From: Plazaster borealis
Taxonomy: Eukaryota; Echinodermata; Asteroidea; Forcipulatida; Labidiasteridae
NCBI GenBank assembly: GCA_021014325.1
Contig: CM037464.1
Coordinates: 7,657,127 to 7,721,126, forward strand
Direction: 5' to 3'
Length of the DNA: 64,000 nucleotides
The stretch's first letter is position 1. The number at the start of each line of letters is the position of its first letter. Below, piece after piece: positions 1-10,481 of the stretch. The notes below the pieces were generated by a model. The model was not told the origin of the DNA and did not search any database. It saw nothing but the letters and a program-made list of their open reading frames with translations. The position numbers and the translations under genes are program-made.

Positions 1-11
1 GGTTTCAGCCA

Positions 12-272
12 TTAAAGGCACTATACACGTTTGGTAATTACTCAAAATATATATTAGCATAAAAATTGACTTGGTAACGAGCAACAGAGAGCTGTTGATA
101 ACATATTGTGAGAAACGACTCCCTCTGAAGTAACGTAGTTTTTGAGAAAGCGGTAATTTCTCACTAAAATAATAAAAGACTTCTTGCAATAAGCCTTTTA
201 TTCCTATCTGGAAGCACACAAATTTGTACAACGAGGGTGTTTTTTCTTTCATCATTTACTTGCAACTTCTTA
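12..272 (+). mobile_element. TTAA-type MITE, 5' fragment (family M1)
   Basis: This stretch matches the first 260 bp of the complete copy at 41645-42019 almost base for base. It begins at TTAA followed by the terminal motif AGGCACTATACACG. Similarity stops near position 272, so the right terminus is missing. No coding capacity is seen. Confidence 0.75.
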
Positions 273-339
273 CGTTTTCATAAGATACCGTACCCTACAA
301 GGGGTTGTTTACAATACTGAAATAAAACAATATCAACCT

Positions 340-830
340 TGGAATGAGAACAAATAATAACAACCATCTGTGTATCTGAGGAATAAAATTCATGATGATG
401 GTTATTTATTGTTAAGTATGATTAAGTAGGCCTAATGATTATCATTGGGTCTCTATTTTATGTTATGTCTGCCTGTGTATTTTAATAACTATTTAAAAAT
501 GTCAATAACGTTTTAATGTTGCAAAAGTATGAAACAATTATTGAATAATAATGCATAATTAAGAAAGGAGATAGAAGAGTTATTTCATTCCATATGGTGA
601 CTTTTTAAAGTTGTTTCTTTCTTTGTGTCATTGTTTGACACTGTTTTGAATAGTTGTTTTTTGGCTTCTAAGTCTTTAGTTATACCCTTTTAGTGATGAT
701 TTTTTGTAGTTTTTGATTAGTACACGCAACTATTAAGGTCATTGACTTAGCTCCAAGTCGTGAGTATTGACGTCGATATCCGACGAAATTCACAACTTGG
801 ACTCCCAAAATAGAAAAGTTGCACTGTATA
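340..830 (+). repeat. Diverged flanking duplication, copy A
   Basis: The segment is collinear with 4030-4620 on the other side of the Kunitz exon. Shared landmarks are CATCTGTGTATCTGAGGA, a GTTAAG stretch, AATAATAATGCAT, and the sequence around a TTTGTTTGA-type motif. The copies are clearly diverged. It is not recognisably transposon-like, so an old duplication of locus-flanking DNA is the simplest reading. Confidence 0.5.
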
Positions 831-911
831 AAACAACATGTATAGGCCTATTTCAGTGCGATCACTCCAGCTAGCAAATCCCGGGCCATTAACACAGCAT
901 GGGAAAATACC

Positions 912-1270
912 TTAATGTATACGTTTGGTAATGACTCTGAAAATCAATGGCAATAAAAACCTACTTGGTAAGAGGTACAACAGCTTTGGATAGTATAATG
1001 CATTTTGAGAAACTTTTCACTTCGAAGTACTGCTGTTTTGGAAAAAGATATCACTTTTTATCCCCCAAAATAGTATCTGTGAAGCGTTACTGCAATAACG
1101 TTTCTCAGATTGTGTATTCTAAATGCAGACTATTCTTCCTGCGTGGACATAACCGCTCCAGATTTTCGGCCATATCTCAAAAATGCTACCAGTTTTATGG
1201 TATATATCTACATTTATGTAGGATTAAAACAAACAGTGCCCAATTACCAAACGTTATACAACCCCTTTAA
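912..1270 (+). mobile_element. TTAA-type MITE (family M2)
   Basis: The element is bounded by TTAA at both ends (912-915 and 1267-1270), with imperfect terminal inverted repeats: GTATACGTTTGGTAATGA on the left and ATTACCAAACGTTATAC on the right. Related copies lie at 59150-59896, at 60248-60495, and as two halves around the 6427-14209 element. A 107-codon ORF inside is repeat-derived and not credible as a gene. Confidence 0.75.
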
Positions 1271-1664
1271 GTCAACCAAGTAAACAACTTAACATGAATT
1301 CCATCAACTGGCCCTGCCCAGGAGACCCCTGAGAATGGGTGTTAGTGCACCGAGTACCAATCAAGACAAGACAATGATTATGACCCTTACCCGAGCTATA
1401 GACACGTTTGTAGGTATATGCATGGATAATTTTAGGGTAAATCTAATCCACAATTCAGGTCAGTGATATTGACGAATCCATGGGGTCCAGATTTTAGATG
1501 GCCCTTTTTGACCCAGGTGGTCTTTCTAAACAAATGTAGCAGTTGGTAAATGTTGGTAAATGTTCTAGACACCTGTATACCACAAGTCAGTGGATTTAGA
1601 GACTGGTCATACGACCAACAAAGAGCTACGCTTTAACATTTCATCTTTTTATTTCAATGTTAAG
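1271..1664. other. Intron or intergenic, no feature seen
   Basis: No ORF, RNA gene or repeat boundary can be supported here. It ends in a weak pyrimidine tract and an AG at 1663-1664 that serves as splice acceptor for the Kunitz exon. No upstream signal-peptide exon was found between here and position 1. Confidence 0.4.
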
Positions 1665-2347
1665 GTGATATCTGTGGGCAGCGACCAGACTCTGGACCGT
1701 GCTGGGGTTACTACCCAAGATTGTACTTTAACGTCTACTTCCAGCACTGTGAATTTTTCATCTATGGTGGCTGTGACGGCAACGATAATAACTTTAGAAC
1801 CCCCAACGAATGCAAGAAGGCTTGTGCGGGTGATTTTTGTCAGTTAAGTCCAGAACCCGGATTCTGCAGGAGCCGTTTCACGCATTGGTTTTACAATGCC
1901 GATACCAAGCAATGTGAAACTTTCACCTATGGTGGCTGTGGAGGAAATGCCAACAACTTCCGCAATCGTTTGGAATGCCAGGAAGGGTGTGTGGAGCAGG
2001 ATAATTGTCAACTCCCTTCAGATGCTGGTCCGTGTCGGGGTTTCTTCCCAAAGTGGTTCTACAACGCGGCGTCAGGACAATGTGAAAGTTTTACTTACGG
2101 TGGCTGCGAGGGCAACGCTAACAACTTCGAAACCCAAGAAGATTGTGTGAAATCTTGTAGTTCGGCATCATCGGGGGATTTGTGTCAACTCCCTTCAGTC
2201 GCTGGTCCGTGTCGGGCTTCCCATCATAGGTGGTTCTACAACGCGGCGTCAGGCCAATGTGAGAGTTTCATTTACGGTGGCTGCGGGGGCAACGCTAACA
2301 ACTTCAGCACCTCTGCTGACTGCGAGAAAGCTTGCACTGCAATCTAG
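1665..2347 (+). CDS. Last exon of a secreted protein with four Kunitz/BPTI domains
   Basis: The exon encodes 226 residues after a split Gly codon and ends at TAG 2345-2347. Four 51-residue Kunitz domains lie at about residues 3-53, 58-108, 114-164 and 173-223. Each has all six cysteines in BPTI spacing and a FxYGGCxGNxNNF core. Kunitz domains are canonical serine-protease inhibitors that act outside the cell. The P1 position after the second cysteine is Trp in domain 1 and Arg in domains 2-4, so domains 2-4 should favour trypsin-like proteases; this is inference from BPTI. The start is taken at an AG acceptor because an in-frame TAA lies at 1661-1663. The phase-1 boundary is usual for Kunitz exons. 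The signal-peptide exon is not visible and is probably upstream of the window. Domains 3 and 4 are very similar, which suggests recent internal duplication. Confidence 0.9.
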
Positions 2348-2608
2348 GTAGGCCTATGGATAATCTAAGAGGTGTTAGTTCAAAGGAAATCTACCAAAAA
2401 CCTCTTGAAGAGATGTGAAAGTCAGGCAAACAAATTTGAAAGTCTTAGTCAATCACAAGAAAAGTTCCAGAAATAAAGAGGATTATTGTAAAATAAGTGC
2501 TCCATTTAACATGGTGTGGGGAACGTTGGCTTACAATTTATTCAGTTTTATTTTATGTAAATGCCACAATACTTGGTTATGGTAATTTTAATGGAACTTT
2601 TTAATAAA
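2348..2608 (+). other. Probable 3' UTR of the Kunitz gene with two poly(A) signals
   Basis: AATAAA occurs at 2473-2478 and again at 2603-2608, both downstream of the Kunitz stop codon on the same strand. Either could direct 3'-end formation. No ORF is present. Confidence 0.5.
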
Positions 2609-4029
2609 AAGCAAAAATATATTCCTCGTGTTTTTATGTCGATCACATTTAATTAATGCACTCTTTCGCACCGTCAACATCTTTATAAAGTTATCCTTCT
2701 AAAAATAATCGTCTCAAACCTGGAGAATGTCAAAATGTAGAATTTCAGTTATTAAATTCAAAATTGATAGCTAAGGTTGCTTTTGTGATAACAGTTTTCT
2801 AACGAGAAATTATCATATTATTAGTTTTTTTGAACCACCCACCCCCACCCCCCCCAAAAAAAATCGGAAAAAAAAATCTACAGAAATTCAAAGAGTCAAT
2901 TATTATAGCCCAAATTCTTGTTTAAGATAATTGTTAATTAAAATGTAAACAAGTTGTACGAGTTTATTGACATTTTCAGTATCTGGGCAGAGTAGGTGTG
3001 CCAGATAGTTTACCCAGAAGCATTATGGGATAGGCCCTACTCAATTACCATACATGTGTAGATGGTTATTATATGCACGTCATGTTTAGTAACCGCATAC
3101 TCATTCCTTAATATTTTCTTTATAATGTGCCGTGTAAACTGATTGTATTCAGCCTAGTGCATGCACTAGCCCTGCATGACACCATAAAAAAAAATCACAT
3201 ACTTACACTATCAGGCACTTTTTAAGTGCCCGTTTTAAATTTTGCTTGTAATACATGTTTTATGAGAACACAATCACTTTTAAATCGCCCAAACCATTAG
3301 ATATAGACCCTTGTGACTAAATAAAACAAATTCAAGCAAAATTTCCTTTGAGATCAGCCCACATGAGTCTCTAAACCATTTGTTTGAATGAAACCCTTGT
3401 TTTTGCTGAGTCAGCAAAAACATAATAATTTCGTACATTTCTTACATTTCCCAAGGGAATACCGGGAGAACTGGTCATTGGTGGAATTTCTTTTGGTGTG
3501 AAAACAACCCCGATGGTAAAAAGACAATTGGCATGCTATTTGACTATGTGTAGTTGAGGAACCTGAAAATATTTAGATTAAAAAAAAAAAAAAATGGCTG
3601 AGTAATGACTTTTTAATTAAAAACATACACTTAAAAAGTACCTGATGGCACTCCGACATGCTAGGCTGAATACAAATTGGCAGACATTTGTAACGCCATA
3701 GTACATGTTCATGTACATCCGAGTGTTTATTGTTAAGACGGTGTCTCGTTTCCTTCGCAAATTCAAACCGGGGCACAAAGGACGAACAAAGTTTGCTTCC
3801 TTTTAGTAAAAAGTGAATCACCGTTCACCACACTGTGGACACCGCAAAATACTTTGCAGCGTCAAATGCCTATAGACAAAGTTGCCATTAAATTTGATCA
3901 ACCACATATAATTTGCATGACACATAATGTTATTTACAACACTAAAAGATACAAAAACAAACAAAGCCAAAATATCATAGCAATAACATAAAAAAGTACA
4001 CGTTCTTTATGACTGGTTTTATGTTTCCA
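2609..4029. other. Intergenic, no gene seen
   Basis: AT-rich sequence with homopolymer runs (a C run near 2845-2855, an A run near 3580-3595). Parts of 3140-3230 and 3610-3690 resemble each other in inverted orientation, sharing ATTCAGCCTAG and CACTTTTTAAGTG-like words. This suggests the ends of an old inverted-repeat element, but the edges cannot be fixed. Confidence 0.3.
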
Positions 4030-4620
4030 CAACTCTTAAAAAGCACAACTATTAATAGCAAGCATCTGTGTATCTGAGGAAGATATCATAGTAATGACGA
4101 TCGTTATTGGTTGTTAAAGCATTGTTAAGTTTTATCATTAGGTCCATAAAGACTCTATTTCTGTGTTTGTGTATTGTTATACTTAATATAAATTTCATTA
4201 ATGTTTTATGCAAACGTATGAATAAATTATTGCATAATAATGCATGCATTGTCCTTTCCTCTTACCCGTAGAAAAAAAAAGAGTTTAATCATTCCGTGGT
4301 TGTTTTTTAGTGGGTCATATTCTTTTTCTATGATGTCTTTGTTTGAAATATTTGAATAAATGATTGAATAATAATGCATGCATTGTCCTTTCCTCTTACC
4401 CGTAGAAAAAACCCACCCATTTTAATCATTCCGTGGTTGTTTTTTAGTTGGTCATATTCTATTTCTATGATGTCTTTGTTTGAAATATTCGAATAGTTTT
4501 AATATTGACTTCTAAATGGTTAAACTTTTTTAGTAATACATTTTTGTTGTTATAAAGTGTGCACGAATTGAACCTCATTGGTTGACAATAAACTGTCTTT
4601 AATACATTAAACGATAACGG
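4030..4620 (+). repeat. Diverged flanking duplication, copy B, with an internal 134-bp tandem duplication
   Basis: The segment is collinear with 340-830. Inside it, about 134 bp is repeated in tandem (roughly 4226-4358 and 4360-4495). Both copies carry ATGCATTGTCCTTTCCTC, a TTAATCATTCCGTGGTTG word and a TGATGTCTTTGTTTG word. Copy A has the single-copy state, so the tandem duplication came later. Confidence 0.55.
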
Positions 4621-5278
4621 AACTTATCAATTCGTTTCTGAGATTTAAATGTGTTATAACTGTATTCAAGGTTAAGAGAAATGTATATTCCATTTTATCT
4701 CTCCGCGATAAAATGTCTTATACACTGCAATACACTTCCTGGATAGCGCCCTCCGTTGTCTCACTCACATAGTGATTACGTAACAGTGAAATTACTTTCA
4801 CCACAGGGATGCACAATATCCCAAAGGTTCGCAACGATTGGCCAGTACCAATCAGGATTGGACCAATCAGGACCGATCATAACAATGACAACTTGGCGAA
4901 CGGACACTGACACAAAAGTCGAATCACTTTCGTTACAGCTTTTAGTTGAACCATGGTTGAACCGGATCTTCCAATAGTTCTCTCCTATGTTGAAGTTAAT
5001 TCTAGGCCTTTATCTTATCGAAATTTGCTTACACAGTTAATATCGTTTTTAGCATAAGATACAGTTCACACTGGACTGCTGTCTTCGTTTTGCAATAATT
5101 AAATGTTATTATTGATTGTGTAGTCAATTAACTTTATAAAACAATTTCGTCCAGCTGCACCCGTCCGTCCTAATTGACGATTTTTTGATTAATTTGCGTC
5201 GACGGAGTTTTTGGGGGTACGCCTTCGCAACGGCGGACGAGTCGTCGATCCTCTTGACTGGCGGCTCAAAGTGGACTA

Positions 5279-5707
5279 GTGCCTGTAGTGGGAGCCGGTT
5301 TGTGGTCGTCGTGGCAGCACCAGCAGAGGCCAGGGTCGGTTGGACTGCTCGGCGTCGAGGCGTTCCAGTCGTCATGCCACTTTGACCATCCGCTGAACTG
5401 GGTGACTCTGGCAGTATCGTCAGTATGCAAAACTGTCAGACCGGGCAACTATAACCAAGCGGTGGTAATATTGCTTCCGAGTCAGTTATTGGCTTTTTTT
5501 ATAGTATTAATAGGCCTAGTAGTGCTAATAATGTTGGGCACGCTTCCAATACCATATAACGCCAATAGTTCTGAGGGTACCATCATGGGAGATAATAATC
5601 TGCATAACAACATTGGGGTTTTGCCCAACGTATCCGTTAACACCATGCCAGCAGGAAGTTTAGGTTCATCGGCTGTTTCGGCGGTTGATGTGACTGGTTG
5701 TGGGTAG
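5279..5707 (+). CDS. Uncertain ORF, 142 residues, one predicted membrane segment
   Basis: I do not recognise this ORF. It begins in a locally GC-rich patch (about 5140-5460), unlike the AT-rich surroundings. It contains a long hydrophobic stretch at about residues 64-90 (LPSQLLAFFIVLIGLVVLIM), followed by a Ser/Asn-rich tail with possible N-glycosylation sites (NAS in full NANSS, and NVSV). A single-pass membrane protein or a first coding exon would fit. The start is simply the first ATG in frame. Antisense ORFs overlap the 5' half. With no homology recognised it may be chance. Confidence 0.25.
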   Translation: MPVVGAGLWSSWQHQQRPGSVGLLGVEAFQSSCHFDHPLNWVTLAVSSVCKTVRPGNYNQAVVILLPSQLLAFFIVLIGLVVLIMLGTLPIPYNANSSEGTIMGDNNLHNNIGVLPNVSVNTMPAGSLGSSAVSAVDVTGCG

Positions 5708-5739
5708 AGTCAACACAATGTTGAGCACAATGTTTTCAC

Positions 5740-5910
5740 TAGCCGAGTAGCGCATTTGTTGCACAAGGCTGTATACTCTCCCAGGGAGCTGAGATGGTTT
5801 AAGGAATGATTTAAGGCCCAGTGACCAGGGGTAATAATGTTAAGCGCTTTGGGACGCCCTTCGGGCGTGAAAAGCGCTATATAAAAACTAACTATTATTA
5901 TTATTATGAT
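5740..5910 (+). mobile_element. SINE/LINE 3' tail
   Basis: The segment ends with the widely shared 3'-tail pattern TTAAGCGCTTTGGGACGCCC, then a palindromic GGGCGTG, then AAAAGCGCTATATAAAAAC and a short (ATT)n run. Tails of this type end many invertebrate SINEs and their partner LINEs. The 5' head with A and B boxes is not recognisable. Confidence 0.5.
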
Positions 5911-6108
5911 TATTAATCACAATAGTGGGCTTGGTATCATAAGTACTAAGTAGTGGTAATCTTTGTAATTTATACATGAAGATTCGTGTGTTTCAGTTAG
6001 AAAATAGGCCTAATTTAATATTTAAGAAATCATTTTGCTCCAACGTGATAACAAAGTAGATTTGCAGCCATTTTAACTAAAGGTGAGGAAAAGCCAGAGT
6101 ACAGCTCT

Positions 6109-6426
6109 TTAATAAAGGCAAAGTAACCCTTTGGTTTTTGGAACCGTTAGAATGTTTTAATCTTATGTAATGGATAGATATATACAATGAAACTATCCCG
6201 TGAAACTTTCATTTCAAAAGGTGGTAGCGTTTTTGAGACATCGCCGAAAATTTGGAGTCATGTCCGCGCAGGAAGAATAATCCGTGATTGAAACATACAA
6301 TCTGAGAAACGTTTCATGCATGACACGTTTCTCAGATTGACATGTTTTGAATCCTTTTCTCTAAAACCACATTCCTTGTAAGTGAATTGTTTCTCAAAAT
6401 GTTGTACATTATCAACAGCTGTGTAG
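6109..6426 (-). mobile_element. M2 MITE, left half interrupted by the 7.8-kb element
   Basis: TTAA at 6109-6112 opens a segment homologous to the M2 copies near 59.5 kb (shared words: GAAGAATAAT, CAATCTGAGAAACGTT, TTGTTTCTCAAAATG). Homology stops exactly at GTGTAG 6421-6426 and resumes at 14210, where the same GTGTAG begins the right half. Confidence 0.75.
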
Positions 6427-6465
6427 TACGGAGCCCGGGAGGTGACATGCCGAAAAAAAAATATA

Positions 6466-6845
6466 CCGTTTTCTCGTGGGAAATAATTTTCCAAATAATA
6501 TTTCGTTTTCTCGTGGAAATAATTTTCAGAAATTCGTTTTCCCGTGGAAATATTTTTCCAAATTTCGTTTTCTCGTGGAAATAATTTTCCACATTTCGTT
6601 TTCTCGTGGAAATAATTTTCAAAATTCCGTTTTCTCGTGAAAATAATTTTAAGAATTTCGTTTTCTTGTGGAAATAATTTTCAGAATTTCGTTTTCTCGC
6701 GAAAATAAATTTCCAAATTCCGTTTTCTCGCCGAAATAATTTTCAAAATTCCGTTTTCTCGTGGAAATAATTTTACAATTTTCGTTTTCCCGTGGAAATA
6801 ATTTTCCAAATTTCGTTTTCCCGTGGAAATAATTTTCAGAACTAC
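6466..6845 (+). repeat. Minisatellite in the left arm of the foldback element
   Basis: About 13 to 14 imperfect units of roughly 28 bp, each built on TTTCGTTTTCTCGTGGAAAT followed by AATTTTC and A-rich bases. Some units have CCGTGG, CGCGA or CGCCG in place of CTCGTGG. The right arm carries the inverted array at 13967-14180 with fewer units. Confidence 0.9.
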
Positions 6846-7723
6846 GTGCGTCCTTTTTCCAAGCACGGAGTATTGGTGTTGGCTGGCCCTAAGGGGGAAC
6901 GAGATTGTGGAAACGAGTTGACTTGCACAGTGGGCAGCACCGCTTGGTGGCGGCAGACTTATCGGGTAATTTCACAGGGGCGCACCACACTACTCACATA
7001 GGAACCAATGCTTAATATTCAAAAATACTCAAAAAAACGTGTCTCAGCCTCTTGAAAACCAGTCAGACATATTTTCGGACAACTAAACATCAGAATTCTT
7101 TTCAATTTTTGGCAGGTCAGCCATGTTGTCAGTTTTCGTGAAGCACTTTTCCACTTGCCAAGTAAAATATGGCCAACTTAAACGCATAAATTTATAAAGT
7201 CTCCCCAAAAGTTGAAACGCAAAACCCCCAGGTTGTGATAGATTGGTATAATTACACAATCTATTAATTGCATAACCCCAAAACGTTATAATTAAAAATT
7301 AGTTGTGGGTTTACAAATTATGATAATGAGCTTGGCGCACGAATATTTGTCCCTTTTAGTCAGGGGTGCATCCTGACGGTTGATCTCCATTGATCTCCCC
7401 CATCATCGCGCGTCTGTGTTTACACCTGCTTTTAGTAGTTGCACGTACCCAGGCGTGGATTTACAAAAGGGTTCCCTAACAAGTTAAGATCAAATAAGCA
7501 TCCTTTGTCCCAGAGTTTTAGTCTGTTTCAACAAAAACTATGATTTTTGTGTTAATTATGAAAGCTAAAACTCCTTGTTTGTTTTGGTTGGCCATATTTT
7601 TTTATAGGCCTAGATCTAGTTTAAAAACAATGATTTGTTTTCAGAATAAAAATGTTTTTCGCCTGACGTGCTTTCGCGCTCCGATACAAGCGAGACTTGC
7701 ACAGTCTAAACCAAAAACAACCG

Positions 7724-7949
7724 ACCCATTGCACAACGCGCAGCGCACTTACACGCGCGTTTCCTGTCCGCCATTTTTTGAGCCAAAACGTGCACAAAAG
7801 GAATGGACTCACCAAAAGGCGAAAATGGTAGACTGGCATTGTTAGGATGTGCGTATGCACATGTACCATTCCTTTTGTGCACATTTTTAACTCCCAAAAT
7901 GGCGGACAGGAGACACGCGTGTAAGTACGCTGCGCGTTGTGCAATGGGT
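7724..7949. repeat. Short palindromic element (arms about 83 bp)
   Basis: The left arm (7724-7806) and right arm (7864-7949) are near-perfect reverse complements, both with ACCCATTGCACAACGCGCAG. The loop is about 57 bp. Two apparent ORFs on opposite strands with similar peptides are explained by this symmetry. It is GC-rich relative to its host element. Confidence 0.75.
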
Positions 7950-8924
7950 CTCAAAAGACCGTGAAAGTCTCGCGCGTAGTTGAACCTTTTGGACCCACGT
8001 ACTCATTGCTTTCACACGCGCTATAAACAAACTTGGGCACCTCAACGGATCCTAAGCTCAAATAAGCGCGAAACTTACACAGCTTATTACTCTTGAAACA
8101 ATTCATTTTGCAATGCAGGGAATTAATTCGGCCCAATATAAAAGTTAAATAGTTGATTCGTATTGGTGCCATTTTCAATAAACCGGTAGCTATAATGCGC
8201 TTGACTAAACTCGCTCATCCCCTAAAAGAAATGTTATCCCTACATGTTAAAGACCGAATTCAACGACAAAGGCAACAACTATTGATCTTTGCTGAAATTC
8301 ATTTAAAATGTTTTCAATCAATAAGGAAATTGAGTTCACAATCTAGAGATTAAACAGATTTTAATGTAAAAAAACAATAATTTTTAACCCTTCTCCAGTG
8401 CTTTTCAGAAAAATTTGCGAAAAGCCCTGTTACGTCATCACTCATTTTTATAGGTTTCAAAAACCCTGAGGTTGGGGCCGAACTTGTTGATCGATAATTA
8501 CGAACAATTCAGAAGTGTAGTTTCAAAGTTACATGAAAAACAAACACATGAAAAACAAGTTGAAATAGCATTCCCGTAAAAAACAAAGTCGTTCAAGAAT
8601 TTGTTTAATGTTTTTTTCCGAATCCCACAGATCGAATTATAATTATTCTGTCCTCTAATTTGTCTAATTAGTCATTCATTAACAGATATTTTACAAATAT
8701 GTCCAAAACCCGTTCTCAAGAAATTTACGTACTCAGAATGCTACTTTTAAGGCACGCGTATAGATAGAAAGCTTACAGTTTAGCCCACGTCAATTGCAAG
8801 CTGGTTAAGATTGAACTAATATACAAACAGTCATATATAAAAAAATATGCAAAACCACGGATGTTTTTTTGAAAATGGAAAACGGCGTTATGTTTGATGT
8901 TGAACAAATAATTTTAACAACGGC

Positions 8925-8933
8925 AACAACGGC

Positions 8934-9010
<77 letters not shown>

Positions 9011-9069
9011 CGACAACGACAAAAACAACAACAACAACAACAACAACAACAAAAACATCAACAGCAACA
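8925..9069 (+). repeat. (CAA)n microsatellite
   Basis: Almost pure CAA repeats with a few CGA and AAA interruptions. Long Thr-only and Val- or Leu-only ORFs on the two strands are artefacts of this repeat. Confidence 0.95.
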
Positions 9070-9439
9070 AAAAGGTATCGACCAATGAAGGGGCAGGACC
9101 TAGAGACTTCCATGTCAGAAGCATGGTTTGAAATGTAGTTCTTTGACGAGGAGCAGGGACGGATCCAGTATTTTGAGATGGCGGTGGCGCAAACTTTGTT
9201 GGCTAATTTCCAAGTTGATAACTTTCTAAGTAACCCCAAAGTATAATTCAGGTGACATATTTTATGTTGAATGATAATCTATGGATGATGTATTATACTG
9301 AAAGACAATTACAACAAGCCCGAAGGAGAGCTCCATAATTGGCTAGTCCCACATCTCAGAAGCCGATGGGTTTACAGGAGTTATAACAAGATTCCTCATA
9401 TAGACCTACAGGCTACTGCGAATCGTGAAGCCCTTACGG

Positions 9440-10027
9440 TGTGATGTCTGCCGGGGCCCGCTTAAGGGCCCTTGAAATTCGTAGTTTCTAGTTGCCCAGC
9501 GTTTTGGGAAATGTTGGTGGACGTGAACTCGTGTAAGTTGTCATTCGTTCGTGACACCTTATTGGCATAATTTGTATTCGTTAGCGGTTCGTAAAGGGGT
9601 TCGCTGAATCTCGAATTCATCGGCCATCGCTAAAACATTATACTTTTGTGACTAGACACTTGAAAAAAAACCTCGATCCCCACGCGGCGATACACCAAAA
9701 ACACACTGATGAGCGCACCTGAAAGGACCCCTTATATAGGCTATGGGCTTTATTCTTTTTGAATGTGTGACGTAACCTCATAACAAAACAATACAATCTC
9801 ACCGTCTGGAACTTTGTCATAGCGAATGCCCAACTTGTACATAACGTCCATTATGGTTAACGAATCATGCCAACGAATACACAGCGTATTATGACATACA
9901 TCACCTGGTGTCCGTCTAACGTGCATGACGCTAGTCTAACGTGCATGACGCTAGAGCACCGATAGTAAAGTGCGTGTGACGTCACCGACCTAGCTCCTTC
10001 ATCATACCTGCTCAGATGGGCCCAATG
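9440..10027. other. Interior of foldback element with a 19-bp tandem duplication
   Basis: No gene seen. The unit GTCTAACGTGCATGACGCTA occurs twice in tandem around 9914-9952. Several ATTCGT words (9543-9600) resemble the ATTCG-rich interior of the Harbinger-like element at 46296-47376. Confidence 0.35.
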
Positions 10028-10261
10028 TCATGGCCCTGCTTACCGTTAGCAAAGAATCGGCGCTTACTGAAGCAGGGAAATCCGCGCTTATGTCAAGCGT
10101 ATTTTACTGGTTAGCAGGGATCTTTGCTTGTGCGCTTGCGTCATCAACGTTACGAGGCATTCTATGCTTACACAGCTAGCGCAGAAATTTGGCGCTTGCT
10201 CGGTAAAGCGGAGAATAGTGATCGCAAGCGCAGAATTCAGCGGTAATAAGCAGAGCCATGA
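10028..10261. mobile_element. MITE with TCATGGCCCTGCTTACCG termini
   Basis: The left end TCATGGCCCTGCTTACCGTT and right end GCGGTAATAAGCAGAGCCAT are imperfect inverted repeats. The interior is rich in GCGCTTGC-type words. Target-site duplication is not clear. It lies inside the 7.8-kb element. Confidence 0.5.
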
Positions 10262-10416
10262 ACTCATTGTCATGGCCATCAGAGATGGAGGTAGCCTTGC
10301 TCAAGGCTGTCGCAGTTTTCACTCCGAAAAAGACGCCGTAAAACTCACCCGTTGCCTATACATGGCACTGTGCGTAATGCGTGTATCACATCGCACGATG
10401 CTCGTACTACTACTGT

Positions 10417-10480
10417 GCGCGAGTCATCCGCACTCGTATCGTACTACACTGTGCGCGAGTCATCCGCACTCGTATTACTG
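10417..10480 (+). repeat. Tandem duplication of about 30 bp
   Basis: CTGTGCGCGAGTCATCCGCA followed by CTCGTA is present twice in tandem. ORFs across this stretch show the corresponding peptide repeat and are not considered real genes. Confidence 0.8.
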
Positions 10481-10481
10481 T

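Noticed and set aside
947..1270. 107-codon ORF as a gene
   Set aside because: It lies entirely inside an M2 MITE whose other copies have broken frames.
6466..6845. CRISPR-like array
   Set aside because: Units are contiguous with no unique spacers, the array occurs in inverted arms of a transposon, and the DNA is eukaryotic.
7540..7954. Opposed ORFs sharing a peptide beginning HNAQRTYTRVSCPPF
   Set aside because: Explained by the short palindrome at 7724-7949.
8805..9239. Long ORFs on both strands rich in Thr, Val or Leu
   Set aside because: They are translations of the (CAA)n microsatellite at 8925-9069.
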